A DNA stretch of 64,000 nucleotides from Mycolicibacterium sp. S2-37 (lineage in GTDB: Bacteria > Actinomycetota > Actinomycetes > Mycobacteriales > Mycobacteriaceae), in assembly GCF_017352375.1 (NCBI RefSeq), contig NZ_JAFEVR010000004.1:1116001-1180000 (forward strand), read 5' to 3'. Position 1 is the first letter of the stretch. Every line of letters starts with the position of its first letter. A program made the translations under genes and the position numbers. The notes under the pieces are model-generated. The model was not told the DNA's origin. It worked only from the letters and a program-made list of their open reading frames with translations, and made no database searches. Shown one piece after another: positions 56,573-64,000 of this stretch.

Positions 56573-57430
56573 TCATCCGGTGAGAGTGCGGAAGTGCCGC
56601 GACATGCGGTCGGCGTCCGGCGTGATCCCGGTGATCAGCTCGAAGGCGATGGCAGCCTGGTGCACGGCCATGTAACCGCCGTCGAGCGTTCGGCAACCAG
56701 CCTTGCGGGCTGCGGTCAGCAGCGCGGTATCCAAGGGCCGGTACACGATGTCGGCCACCCACAGATCGGGGTGCAGCAGTGCCGCGTCGAACGGCATGCC
56801 CGGGTGGTCGGCCATACCGGTGGGTGTGCAGTGCACGACACCATCGCTGTGCGGCAACAGGATCGAGAGTTTGTCGAAGGCGGATGCGTCGACGTGTGCG
56901 TCGCGGTGCCGGCCGGCGAGGTCTCCGGCGAGCACCGACGCGCGGTCGACATCGAGGTCCACGACGGTGAGGTGCTCTGCGCCCAGATCGAGGAGTGCAT
57001 GCCCGACGGCGGCACCCGCTCCCCCGGCCCCGAGTAGCACCACATTCGAGGTGGCGGCACCGGGCAGACCCTCGGCGAAGCCCGTCCCGAAGCCGGGGGC
57101 GTCGGTGTTGTACCCGACTGTGCGCTCAGCCTCGAACACCACGGTGTTCACCGCACCCAGTGCCGCCGCGCCACCATCGAGGGCATCCAGATGCGGAATC
57201 ACCGACTTCTTGCATGGGTAGGTGACATTGAGTGCGTCGAAACCGAGCGCCCGCGACCAGGCCAGGATCTCGCCGATGCGTTCAGGGGCCAGGCCCACGG
57301 CGTTGAGATCGATGGTCCGGTACACGTAGTCGAGGCCATGGGCTCGGCCTTCGGCCATGTGCAGCGCGGGAGTCAGAGACGGGCCGACGCCTTGCCCGAC
57401 GAGACCGACCAGGTACGGGCCTTTCGCCAC
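56573..57430 (-). CDS. Shikimate/quinate dehydrogenase (QsuD-like)
   Basis: A 285-residue AroE-family enzyme. Substrate residues are in GQGVGPSLTPALH, the catalytic lysine in NVTYPCKKSVIPHLD (about residue 73) and the aspartate in NTDAPGF; the coenzyme loop is LLGAGGAGAAVGHALLDLGA with an Asp (VVDLDVDRA) that favours NAD. The S-L-T-P variant and the catabolic operon point to oxidation of shikimate or quinate rather than biosynthesis. It begins with GTG after AAGGCGG and is the first gene after the palindromic operator, so it heads the operon. Confidence 0.85.
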   Translation of the reverse strand: MAKGPYLVGLVGQGVGPSLTPALHMAEGRAHGLDYVYRTIDLNAVGLAPERIGEILAWSRALGFDALNVTYPCKKSVIPHLDALDGGAAALGAVNTVVFEAERTVGYNTDAPGFGTGFAEGLPGAATSNVVLLGAGGAGAAVGHALLDLGAEHLTVVDLDVDRASVLAGDLAGRHRDAHVDASAFDKLSILLPHSDGVVHCTPTGMADHPGMPFDAALLHPDLWVADIVYRPLDTALLTAARKAGCRTLDGGYMAVHQAAIAFELITGITPDADRMSRHFRTLTG

Positions 57431-57446
57431 GCTGCACCGCCTTAAT

Positions 57447-57464
57447 GTACGAACTAGTACGTTC
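57447..57464. promoter_or_regulatory. Palindromic operator before the shikimate/protocatechuate operon
   Basis: GTACGAACTAGTACGTTC is an 18-base imperfect palindrome centred on ACTAGT (14 of 18 positions symmetric), placed 17-34 bases upstream of the dehydrogenase start and 65 bases after the tetR stop. It is the only strong dyad in the gap and is the likely binding site of the adjacent TetR protein. Confidence 0.55.
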
Positions 57465-57527
57465 CTAATTCAGTACAGCACTGTGGCCTGCGTCTCGTCA
57501 AGCGATTGCTGTGAGCTGGGTCGCTCG

Positions 57528-58169
57528 TCAGTGCGTGGTGAGCCAGCCGACCACGACGTCGCCGATCATCCGCCGCAGGTGAGCGTGCTGCGAGGCCTCG
57601 GTGAAGTCCACGTCGAAGAGAAAGCCGAAGGTGTACCGGTTCGCCACCTGGAACACGCAGTAGGAACTGATGACGAGGTGGACGTCGAGCGCTTCGACAC
57701 CGGGGCGGAACACCCCCTGCTCACGGCCCCTGGCCAGGATCTCGTCGAGCAGTGACGTCGCGGGCTTCGCCAGGCTACGCAGGGACTCGAGACGGCTGAT
57801 GTACTCGCCCCGGTGGATGTTCTCGATCGCCACCAGCCGGATGAAGGCCTGGTGGTCGAGGTGGTGATCGAACGTCAGCTCGGCCAGCCTTCGGATGGCG
57901 ACGACGGGATCGACGTGATCGACCTGCAGGCGCTGCTCGGCCTCGCGAATTCCGCGGTAGGCACTTTCCAGCACGGCCATGTACAGGCCCTCTTTGCCAC
58001 CGAAGTAGTAGTAGATCATCCGCTTGGTGGTGCGGGTGCGTTGGGCGATCTCGTCGACCCGCGCCCCGGAGTACCCCGACTCCGCGAACACCTCGGTCGC
58101 GACGGCGAGGAGTTCGGCGCGGGTTCGCTCCGCGTCGCGTTGCGGTTCGGGGCGGGGCTCGCCGGTCAC
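57528..58169 (-). CDS. TetR family regulator of the shikimate/protocatechuate operon
   Basis: A 213-residue repressor-type protein with helix-turn-helix at about residues 14-60 (RAELLAVATEVFAESGYSGARVDEIAQRTRTTKRMIYYYFGGKEGLY) and a helical effector domain. It lies immediately upstream of the operon in the same direction, with the palindrome between its stop and the next start, so it most likely represses from that site and responds to a pathway intermediate. This differs from the LysR (QsuR) and IclR (PcaR/PcaU) regulators known for such pathways elsewhere. The 205-base gap upstream (58170-58374) shows no gene. Confidence 0.87.
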   Translation of the reverse strand: MTGEPRPEPQRDAERTRAELLAVATEVFAESGYSGARVDEIAQRTRTTKRMIYYYFGGKEGLYMAVLESAYRGIREAEQRLQVDHVDPVVAIRRLAELTFDHHLDHQAFIRLVAIENIHRGEYISRLESLRSLAKPATSLLDEILARGREQGVFRPGVEALDVHLVISSYCVFQVANRYTFGFLFDVDFTEASQHAHLRRMIGDVVVGWLTTH

Positions 58170-58374
58170 GCCGTGAGCTTACTGGCGGCGAGGCGGCCGC
58201 CTGATGACGAACCTGGCCTCCGGACCCCAATCCGAGCTGGCTTGCCCACTCAGGGTGGTGCGGCGCGCCCGAACAGCGTCACCACGCGCGGGACGTCACT
58301 GACGGCTTCGCGCCCGGAGGTCCTCTGGGTGTTCCGCGCAATTCGTATTGGCGGTCAAGTGACACCGACTGTGC

Positions 58375-59541
58375 TCACGACCCCGCGTCGGAGATGGTGA
58401 ATCCTGCGCCGCCGAGGGTGTTCAGCACCTCCTCTCGATGTGCCGGACCCCGGGTTTCGACGGTGAGCATCACCTCGACTTCGTCCAGGGCCAGCTTGGG
58501 CGCCGTGCGGGAGTGCACCACGTCGAGCACGCTCGCCCCGGTTTCGCTGACCGCGCCGAGCAATCGGCTGAGCCCGCCGGGGCGGTCCGGAATGGTGACT
58601 CTTACCGCCAGATACCGTCCCGCGGCACGTAGACCATGCGTGATCACATGGGTGAGCACCAACGGGTCGATGTTGCCGCCCGACAAGACGGCGCACACTG
58701 GGCCGCGCAGGTCGAGATCGTGAGCCTGTGTCATCAGTGCCGCCACGGCCGCTGCTCCCGCAGGTTCGACGATCAATTTGGCACGCTCCATGCAGAGCAG
58801 CAGCGCGCGTGAGAGTGCCTCTTCACTGACCGTTCGAACCGAGTGGGCGAACGCTGCCACATGCGCATAGGGAACCGCCCCGGGTAACGCCACTGCGATA
58901 CCGTCGGCCATAGTCTGCATCGACCCCACGCGCACGGGATGTCCTGTGGCCAACGAACCTGGCCAAGCGGCGGCATTCGCGGCCTGCACCCCGATCACCC
59001 GGGCCTGGGGCGCCAAAGAGTGAACAGCCGAAGCTATTCCGGCAAGCAGTCCCCCTCCGCCGGTCGGCACCACGACAGTGGCGACATCCGGGATCTGCTC
59101 GGTGATCTCCAAGCCGACGGTGCCTTGGCCGGCAACCACGTCAGCATGATCGAAAGGGTGGATCAAGATTGCGCCGTGTTGTTCGGAATATTCGCGTGCG
59201 GCGACCAAGGCGTCGTCTATCGTCTCACCGGTCAGGTGGACTTGCCCACCGTAAGCCCTCGTCGCCACCAGTTTTGGCAGCGCCACATTGACCGGCATGA
59301 AAATTGTCGACGAGATCCCAAGTTCTGTGGCGGCCCACGCAACTCCCTGCGCATGGTTACCAGCGCTGGCAGCGACCACGCCGCGAGCCCGCTCGTCGCT
59401 GGATAGATTCGCGATGCGGTTATATGCGCCGCGCGGTTTGAACGACCCTGTGCGTTGCAGATTTTCGCACTTCAAGAACACCTGCTGGCCGGTCCGCTCC
59501 GACAGCACCCGCGAGGCGATAACCGGCGTGCGTCGAACCAC
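58375..59541 (-). CDS. Threonine ammonia-lyase (catabolic type, with ACT-like tail)
   Basis: A PLP-dependent threonine/serine dehydratase of at least 388 residues. The PLP lysine is in GSFKPRGAYNRI, the substrate loop in SAGNHAQGVAWAA and the phosphate loop in PTGGGGLLAGIAS; the C-terminal about 75 residues are an ACT-like regulatory domain (VRVTIPDRPGGLSRLLGAVSE). The GTG at 59541 leaves the N-terminus short: family-like residues SIDQIAAAADRLRP continue upstream to about 59585, but that stretch has no ATG, GTG or TTG in frame before a stop. A lost base near 59585 or an ATT start is possible. Confidence 0.82.
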   Translation of the reverse strand: MVRRTPVIASRVLSERTGQQVFLKCENLQRTGSFKPRGAYNRIANLSSDERARGVVAASAGNHAQGVAWAATELGISSTIFMPVNVALPKLVATRAYGGQVHLTGETIDDALVAAREYSEQHGAILIHPFDHADVVAGQGTVGLEITEQIPDVATVVVPTGGGGLLAGIASAVHSLAPQARVIGVQAANAAAWPGSLATGHPVRVGSMQTMADGIAVALPGAVPYAHVAAFAHSVRTVSEEALSRALLLCMERAKLIVEPAGAAAVAALMTQAHDLDLRGPVCAVLSGGNIDPLVLTHVITHGLRAAGRYLAVRVTIPDRPGGLSRLLGAVSETGASVLDVVHSRTAPKLALDEVEVMLTVETRGPAHREEVLNTLGGAGFTISDAGS

Positions 59542-59603
59542 CGGTCTCAGCCGGTCAGCAGCCGCCGCTATCTGGTCAATCGAAATGAGCTGCGTTGCGA
59601 CAC

Positions 59604-60176
59604 CCCCTGCTCGAGAACGGCCGCCGGCTCAGTCGGATCACCCGCTGCCTGCGTGAGTTCGGACCGACCACGATCATCACCACACCCTAGAACGGATCGA
59701 GGCTTATCGGTTGCACGAGTGCACCGATGGCCAGACTGAAGGGAACTCGTCTCAAGGTAGTCGTCCCGTTGCCCGTCGATACGCCGAACGGCGCAAGGTG
59801 AGAGCGATGCGGAACGGCGTCCACTGCCTTGATGCGCGGACCGACCGGGCACGAAGGCGTTAGCAGGCGGCTGCGCCTGTTCGCGTCCGTTCGCGGGCCA
59901 GTGCGGTGGCTTGGGGCCGGCCTGGCTCTGGGTCGAGTGGTGTCATGACGCCGGTTCCCGCCTGGCTCGCATCGCTTCGAAGCGATCGGCGCTTTCCGAC
60001 GTGCACGGCATGGCGCGAACACGGGGAGTTTATGGTCCGCAGGTGTGCGCCGACCACTCCTCACACAATGTGACCGGCTGCAGCGTCATGGGTTTTCTCG
60101 TTACCGCGCAGCCGACCGATGAGTTTGTGGCTCCCAGCCGGTCCAAGTTCGTGACACCCGAGGAAAGGACACCGTG
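59604..60176. other. Non-coding stretch without recognised gene
   Basis: Neither strand shows a frame with homology or coding character that I can support. The only structure noted is a perfect 16-base palindrome ATCGCTTCGAAGCGAT at 59971-59986. The last about 20 bases contain GAGGAAAGGAC, the ribosome-binding site of the next gene. Confidence 0.5.
59971..59986. repeat. Perfect 16-base palindrome
   Basis: ATCGCTTCGAAGCGAT is a perfect palindrome in a gene-free gap. It could be a dimeric regulator site or a small hairpin; there is no further context to decide. Confidence 0.5.
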
Positions 60177-60782
60177 ATGTCAGAGCTTCTCGTCGATTTC
60201 ATCACCTCCCTCGACGGCCACGCGTCAGGAGAGGGTTGGCCGGGGTTCTGGGGCCTCGAGGGCCCGGAGTATCTCGCATGGCTCGGCGAGCAGCCCGAGG
60301 CCACCTACCTGATGGGAGCCAACACCTACCGCCTGATGTCGGGCTTCGCCGCCGGCGCGGTCCCGAATGACCAAGACGAGTTCAGGCCCGAAGAAGAGGC
60401 GTCCGTAGACGAGCTCACACAGGCGTCGAAGGTGGTGTTCTCCTCGTCGCTCGAGGAACCACTGACGTGGGTCAACTCCACGCTCGTCCGCGACGACGCC
60501 ATCGAGGCGGTCCGCGCCATGAAGACGAGTGGCTCGGGGCTCCTCAGCACGATCGGCAGCCTCAGCCTGTGCCGGTCGCTGCTGCGAGCCGGACTCGTCG
60601 ACCGCTTCCGGGTCGTGATGTTCCCGGTCATCACCGGGGCCACGGGGGCAGAACGCATCTACGACGGCTATCCGGACGTCGCCCTCGAAATGATCGAGCA
60701 CCGCACCTTCGATGGCGGCATCCAGCTGGTCGAGTACAAACCCCGCGTGCTCGAGCATCCGCCGCTCGGCGCGCCTGCGTGA
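60177..60782 (+). CDS. Dihydrofolate reductase family protein (RibD C-terminal-like)
   Basis: A 201-residue protein with the DHFR/RibD reductase fold: N-terminal LVDFITSLDGHASGEGWPG, then YLMGANTYRLMSGFA, KVVFSSSLEEPLTW, and GSGLLSTIGSLSLCRSLLRAGLVDRFRVVMFPVITG. Members reduce pterin- or lumazine-like or unknown substrates with NADPH, and are not housekeeping DHFR. GAGGAAAGGAC precedes; the ATG at 60177 follows a GTG at 60174 and either could be used. Confidence 0.82.
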   Translation: MSELLVDFITSLDGHASGEGWPGFWGLEGPEYLAWLGEQPEATYLMGANTYRLMSGFAAGAVPNDQDEFRPEEEASVDELTQASKVVFSSSLEEPLTWVNSTLVRDDAIEAVRAMKTSGSGLLSTIGSLSLCRSLLRAGLVDRFRVVMFPVITGATGAERIYDGYPDVALEMIEHRTFDGGIQLVEYKPRVLEHPPLGAPA

Positions 60783-61144
60783 CGTCGCCTGCGTCCGCCG
60801 GTCTGGAACACCGGCGCGCCGAGTTGACACTCTTACAATGGATCTCGCAGCGTATCCACACTGGAAGTGTCCACTTGGTGTAGGGGGCCGATCGTCGGCT
60901 CTACGTCCGATACCTGACGGCACCGGCTATTGAACTGGATTCTCGTCCCGTGACATGCGCGCGGAGGGGCACGTGGGTTTCGAGTAGTCCGACTTGGTGC
61001 CGGGCGGCTCCGATCCGGCGGGCCCGCGGTCGGCCCCACGAGAGCTCGCCGGGGCCCCGCAGCTTTGACGGTGGGCCTCCGAGGAAGCGGTGTTCACCGG
61101 CACGCCGCTGAATCTCCGAGGTCACCGTCGGGCTCACAGCCGGG

Positions 61145-61273
61145 TCACCCGATCCTTCTGGAGTGCAGCGCCCCCGTGTCCAGGCCGGCCAGGACCGCTT
61201 CGAGGTGGAAGTCGAATTGGCCGTCGTCGTGGGGGTGCCGCTGAGCGTGAGTAAGAACCCGCCCAATCACCCA
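61145..61273 (-). pseudogene. Possible remnant of a TetR C-terminal domain
   Basis: The peptide LWVIGRVLTHAQ followed by GQFDFHLEAVLAGLDTGA resembles the last helices of TetR-type regulators (pattern F-x-F-x-L-x-x-x-L-x-G-L). No helix-turn-helix is found upstream in any frame before the GntR gene, so at most a fragment remains. The match is by eye and weak. Confidence 0.3.
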
Positions 61274-61304
61274 CAAAGGAACTCGCACCGGACGTGCGCA
61301 CAGA

Positions 61305-61442
61305 TCAACGCTCAGCTCCGAAGGAGTAGAACGGGCCGTCGTAGGCGAGTTCGTCGTCCGACAACGAAGTTCGAAGTGCGCACAACGCGTCGTCCGCGCG
61401 CGCCAGCCGGTCGACAGCCGGTGCTGCGAGCGCACGGGGCGA
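61305..61442 (-). pseudogene. Unidentified decayed coding fragment
   Basis: A 45-codon open stretch ends in DDELAYDGPFYSFGAER before a TGA at 61307-61305. Its composition (helix DRLARADDALCALRTSLSDDE, then an ordered-looking tail) is protein-like, but it is cut upstream by in-frame stops at 61445 and further on, and has no start codon with a ribosome-binding site. I do not recognise the family. Confidence 0.3.
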
Positions 61443-61583
61443 TCAGTCTTCGAAAGCGTCGAGGCGTCAGGCTCTAGCTTCTGCAAAGACGGCGGTCGGC
61501 GTAAGCAGACCGTGCGTCCGTCGAAACACCAACGGAAGCAACGGATTCCTTGGCTGACTCGGGGGTCGGCGGCCACCGCCGAG

Positions 61584-62249
61584 CTACCGTCCCTCGACCC
61601 TTGAACCGTCGGTGGCAGCGTGTCGCGCCGCCAGCAGATGCGTTCGCATCACCGACTCGGCCCACTCGGCGTTGCGCGCCCGGACCGCCGCGACCAGCTC
61701 GAGATGATGAGCCATGCTGCGTCGAAGTTGCTCCGGGGAGTACCGGTGGAACGTGCGGTAGACCACCGCCGGTCGCACCACCGCTTCGACGGCAGAAGAC
61801 AGTGCGCGATTGCCACTGCCGTGCAGAAATCGATCGTGGAACTCCCGGTTGAGACTGCCGAGCAGGTGCATGTCGGGGGTTGCGGCGACCAGCGCGGCCA
61901 TATCTGCGGCGAGGTTCTCCAACTCGTCGATCTCATCGGCGCGGAATCGCGGCACTGCTAGCGCGGCGGCCTGAGGTTCGAGGATGACGCGAACCGAAAA
62001 GAAGGCGTCGATCTCCTCGGCGGTGTACGACACGACCTGTGCTCCCCGATTGGGGGAGACGACGACGAGCCCGTCGGCGGCGAGGCGGCGCAGGGCCTCG
62101 CGCACCGGTGTGCGACTGAAACCAAGTGACTCGGCCAGCGCGGACTCCTTGAGCCGCGCACCCGGGGCAATCTCGCCCGCAGCAATTCGCTCCGACAGCA
62201 ACTGATAGGCCCGCCCTGCTGCGTCGAGTCGCTTTGCCGCCATGCTCAT
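61584..62249 (-). CDS. GntR family transcriptional regulator (FadR/FCD type)
   Basis: A 221-residue regulator: winged helix-turn-helix at about residues 10-75 (RIAAGEIAPGARLKESALAESLGFSRTPVREALRRLAADGLV) and an FCD effector domain (residues 95-215) with candidate metal histidines in NREFHDRFLH and SMAHHLELV. It overlaps the lyase stop as ATGA, with a second in-frame ATG at 62243 that has the better ribosome-binding site (GGAATGAG). It is the last gene of the operon and probably regulates it in response to an organic acid. Confidence 0.88.
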   Translation of the reverse strand: MSMAAKRLDAAGRAYQLLSERIAAGEIAPGARLKESALAESLGFSRTPVREALRRLAADGLVVVSPNRGAQVVSYTAEEIDAFFSVRVILEPQAAALAVPRFRADEIDELENLAADMAALVAATPDMHLLGSLNREFHDRFLHGSGNRALSSAVEAVVRPAVVYRTFHRYSPEQLRRSMAHHLELVAAVRARNAEWAESVMRTHLLAARHAATDGSRVEGR

Positions 62250-63196
62250 TCCGGCCAGACGGCCCGCGCCAAATCATCGCGGCTTCCACCGCGCGAGACG
62301 AACGACACCGGCGGTCGACGGGTCTGCTCGGCGACCAAAGTCACCACGCCCAGGTAGCGGCTCAAATCGATGCCGGTCTCGACGCCCAGCATGTCGCAGG
62401 TGTGCACCAGATCCTCGGTCGGGGCGTTGCCCAGCACCTCGGGATCACCCGGAAACCACATGTCGCCACCGAGACCGCCGAACGCCGTCTCGAGCCAGTC
62501 CGCACCAGCCGCCATGGCGGCGATCGCATTCGCCATCGCCAGCCCGTTGCGGTTGTGCAGGTGAACTCCCACCGCGAGCTGCGGATGGCGTTCGCGCACA
62601 GCACTAATGCCGGGCACCATCTCGTACGGGTGTTCCATTCCCGACGTCGCCGCGAGGTATATTCCCGTCGCACCGGCGCCGACGGCGGCATCGACGACTG
62701 CGATCGTCCGGTCCCACGCCACCGGACCGTGGGCCGGAGCGAAGAACGCGCATGCGACACCGACGGTGAGATCGGCACCGCTCTCACGAACCAACGGACC
62801 GATCTGCGCGAGTTCGTCCAACACCTGGGCAGTCGTGCGGTTCTGGTTACGCCTGCTGACTTCTTCGTCCGCCGAGACGACGACCACGATCTCGTCGAGA
62901 CCGGTTTGCACCGCGCGGTGCGCGCCCCGCAGATTGGGCACCAAACCGCGGTAGCGGACACCCGCGGGCCGGGGCACACCGGCCATCACCTCGGCGGCGT
63001 CCGCCAGCTGCGGCAGGACGGTGGGGTGGGCGAACGACACCGCTTCGATCTCGCGGACGCCGGCCTCGATCAGCCGCTCGACCACCCCGATCTTGGTCTC
63101 GGTCGCCAGGATTGGGTCGTAGACCGCTTGCAACCCATCCCGCAACCCGACCTCGACGACCCGGATCCGGCTCGGCAGTGGGGGCAATCCGGTCAT
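62246..63196 (-). CDS. HMG-CoA lyase-like protein
   Basis: A 316-residue TIM-barrel enzyme of the DRE-metallolyase superfamily. The N-terminal motif VEVGLRDGLQAV and the metal histidines in GVHLHNRNGLAMANAIAA fit the lyase family. The usual signature GLGGCPYxPG, holding the catalytic cysteine of HMG-CoA lyase, reads FGGLGGDMWFPGDPE here, so the cysteine is replaced. It may act on a different acyl-CoA or by a variant mechanism. It overlaps the CoA transferase stop and the GntR start, forming a tight operon. Confidence 0.82.
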   Translation of the reverse strand: MTGLPPLPSRIRVVEVGLRDGLQAVYDPILATETKIGVVERLIEAGVREIEAVSFAHPTVLPQLADAAEVMAGVPRPAGVRYRGLVPNLRGAHRAVQTGLDEIVVVVSADEEVSRRNQNRTTAQVLDELAQIGPLVRESGADLTVGVACAFFAPAHGPVAWDRTIAVVDAAVGAGATGIYLAATSGMEHPYEMVPGISAVRERHPQLAVGVHLHNRNGLAMANAIAAMAAGADWLETAFGGLGGDMWFPGDPEVLGNAPTEDLVHTCDMLGVETGIDLSRYLGVVTLVAEQTRRPPVSFVSRGGSRDDLARAVWPE

Positions 63197-64000
63197 GCCA
63201 CGCCCGTCTCCCGCAAGCGGGCCAATTCCTCGGTGCTGACACCGAGTTCACGGGTCAGGACCTCCTCGGTGTGCGCGCCGAGGCCAGGGCCGGCCCATCG
63301 GATGGTGCCCGGCGAACGACTGAGCCGAGGAACCACGTTCTGCATCGCCAGCGGGCCGAGACGATCGTGGTTGACCTCGACGATCGACTGGCGGGCCTGG
63401 TAGTGCTCGTCGGCGAGCATGTCAGGGGCACGGTAGATCTGGCCGAACGGCACGCCGTGTGACTCGAGGATCTTCTCGATGTCGGCGGCCTCCAGACCGC
63501 GTGTCCACTCCGCGACCAGTGCGTCGAGTTCAGCCTGGCGTTCACCGCGTGCGCCGTGGGTCGCGAACCGCTCGTCATCGGCGAGTTCCGGACGACCCAT
63601 TGCCTGCGCCAGCCGGCGGAACACGGTGTCCTGGTTCGCGGCGATCAACATCCACAGGTTGTCGCTCGTCGGATACACATTGCTGGGCGCCACGTTCGGC
63701 AATACGGCACCGGTGCGCTCGCGGATATAGCCGGTCTGCTGATACTCCGGCACCGTCGATTCCATCATCGCCAGCACCGCCTCGTAGATGGCCGAGTCGA
63801 CGACCTGGCCGAGGCCCGTTCGGCTGCGTTCGTGCAGCGCCGCCAGCGCCCCCAACGTGCCGTAAGTGGCGGCGAGGGAGTCGCCGATCGAGATTCCGAC
63901 GCGACTGGGTGGCGTGCTCGGATCACCCACGATGTACCGCAGACCGCCCATCGCCTCGCCGATGGCCCCGTACCCCGCGCGGTTGGCGTAGGGACCCGAC
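63193..64000 (-). CDS. CaiB/BaiF CoA-transferase family protein (partial, 5' end outside window)
   Basis: At least 268 residues of a family III CoA transferase. The visible start of the frame, SGPYANRAGYGAIGEAMGGLR, is a hallmark of the family, and SIGDSLAATYGTLGALAALHERSRTG and GVPFGQIYRAPDMLADEHYQAR follow. The N-terminal part with the catalytic aspartate lies beyond the right edge. With the lyase-like gene it suggests activation of a dicarboxylic or hydroxy acid to its CoA ester followed by cleavage. Confidence 0.88.
   Translation of the reverse strand, partial: SGPYANRAGYGAIGEAMGGLRYIVGDPSTPPSRVGISIGDSLAATYGTLGALAALHERSRTGLGQVVDSAIYEAVLAMMESTVPEYQQTGYIRERTGAVLPNVAPSNVYPTSDNLWMLIAANQDTVFRRLAQAMGRPELADDERFATHGARGERQAELDALVAEWTRGLEAADIEKILESHGVPFGQIYRAPDMLADEHYQARQSIVEVNHDRLGPLAMQNVVPRLSRSPGTIRWAGPGLGAHTEEVLTRELGVSTEELARLRETGVA

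Larger units (their letters stand above)
60783..61583. other. Decayed or non-coding stretch
   Basis: About 800 bases without an intact gene. A possible promoter (TTGACA at 60822-60827) and a small dyad ACACTGGAAGTGT (60859-60871) occur near the left end. Two coding remnants on the minus strand are listed separately. Base composition stays GC-rich but frames are interrupted by stops, which fits gene loss rather than foreign DNA. Confidence 0.45.

Overview
The window looks like chromosome from a fast-growing mycobacterium (Mycolicibacterium type). The DNA is GC-rich with many GTG starts and ATGA/GTGA gene overlaps. It carries a complete-looking actinobacterial nuo operon, MspA-family porins, an F420-type PPOX protein and the gene order known from the M. 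tuberculosis Rv3158 (nuoN) and Rv3167c-Rv3171c region. No rRNA, tRNA, CRISPR array or complete insertion sequence was seen.

Region by region: (1) 1-14698, plus strand: respiratory complex I, the end of nuoB through nuoN, nearly every junction overlapping. Two junctions (nuoD/nuoE and nuoK/nuoL) are occupied by copies of a short repeat that encodes 10-residue mini-ORFs starting MSACAK. (2) 14786-17051: an enoyl-CoA hydratase-like protein, an ABC ATPase and a PIG-L deacetylase. (3) 17210-25354: a TetR regulator, APH-like kinase, Rv3169-like protein, amine oxidase and alpha/beta hydrolase, matching Rv3167c-Rv3171c, but interrupted by a DUF4345/AraC/Baeyer-Villiger monooxygenase block. (4) 25416-29386: cell-envelope genes, namely a PknH-sensor-like lipoprotein, an exported protein, two tandem MspA-family porins with duplicated leaders, and a proline-rich exported protein. 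(5) 29392-43829: assorted metabolism and regulation (two MDR dehydrogenases, Rieske protein, MFS/LysR pair, GlxA-type regulator, HD protein, Usp, class III cyclase, release factor 3, nitrilase, XRE-cupin, PaiB-like protein). (6) 43932-46976: molybdate sensing and uptake (HTH-Mop regulator, modABC). (7) 48193-58169, minus strand: a TetR gene followed by one operon for shikimate/quinate uptake and oxidation, dehydroshikimate dehydration to protocatechuate, ortho cleavage and conversion to 3-oxoadipyl-CoA. (8) 58375-64000: threonine dehydratase, a DHFR-like protein, a decayed stretch, then a GntR / HMG-CoA-lyase-like / CaiB CoA-transferase operon that runs off the right edge.

How it works together: the nuo block couples NADH oxidation to proton pumping. 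The porins and envelope proteins would serve outer-membrane permeability. The shikimate/protocatechuate operon feeds aromatic carbon towards the TCA cycle; a 3-oxoadipyl-CoA thiolase (pcaF) and a dehydroquinate dehydratase are not in the window and would have to come from elsewhere. Start codons were chosen by ribosome-binding sites and overlaps; functions are from motif and family recognition by eye, with no database search.
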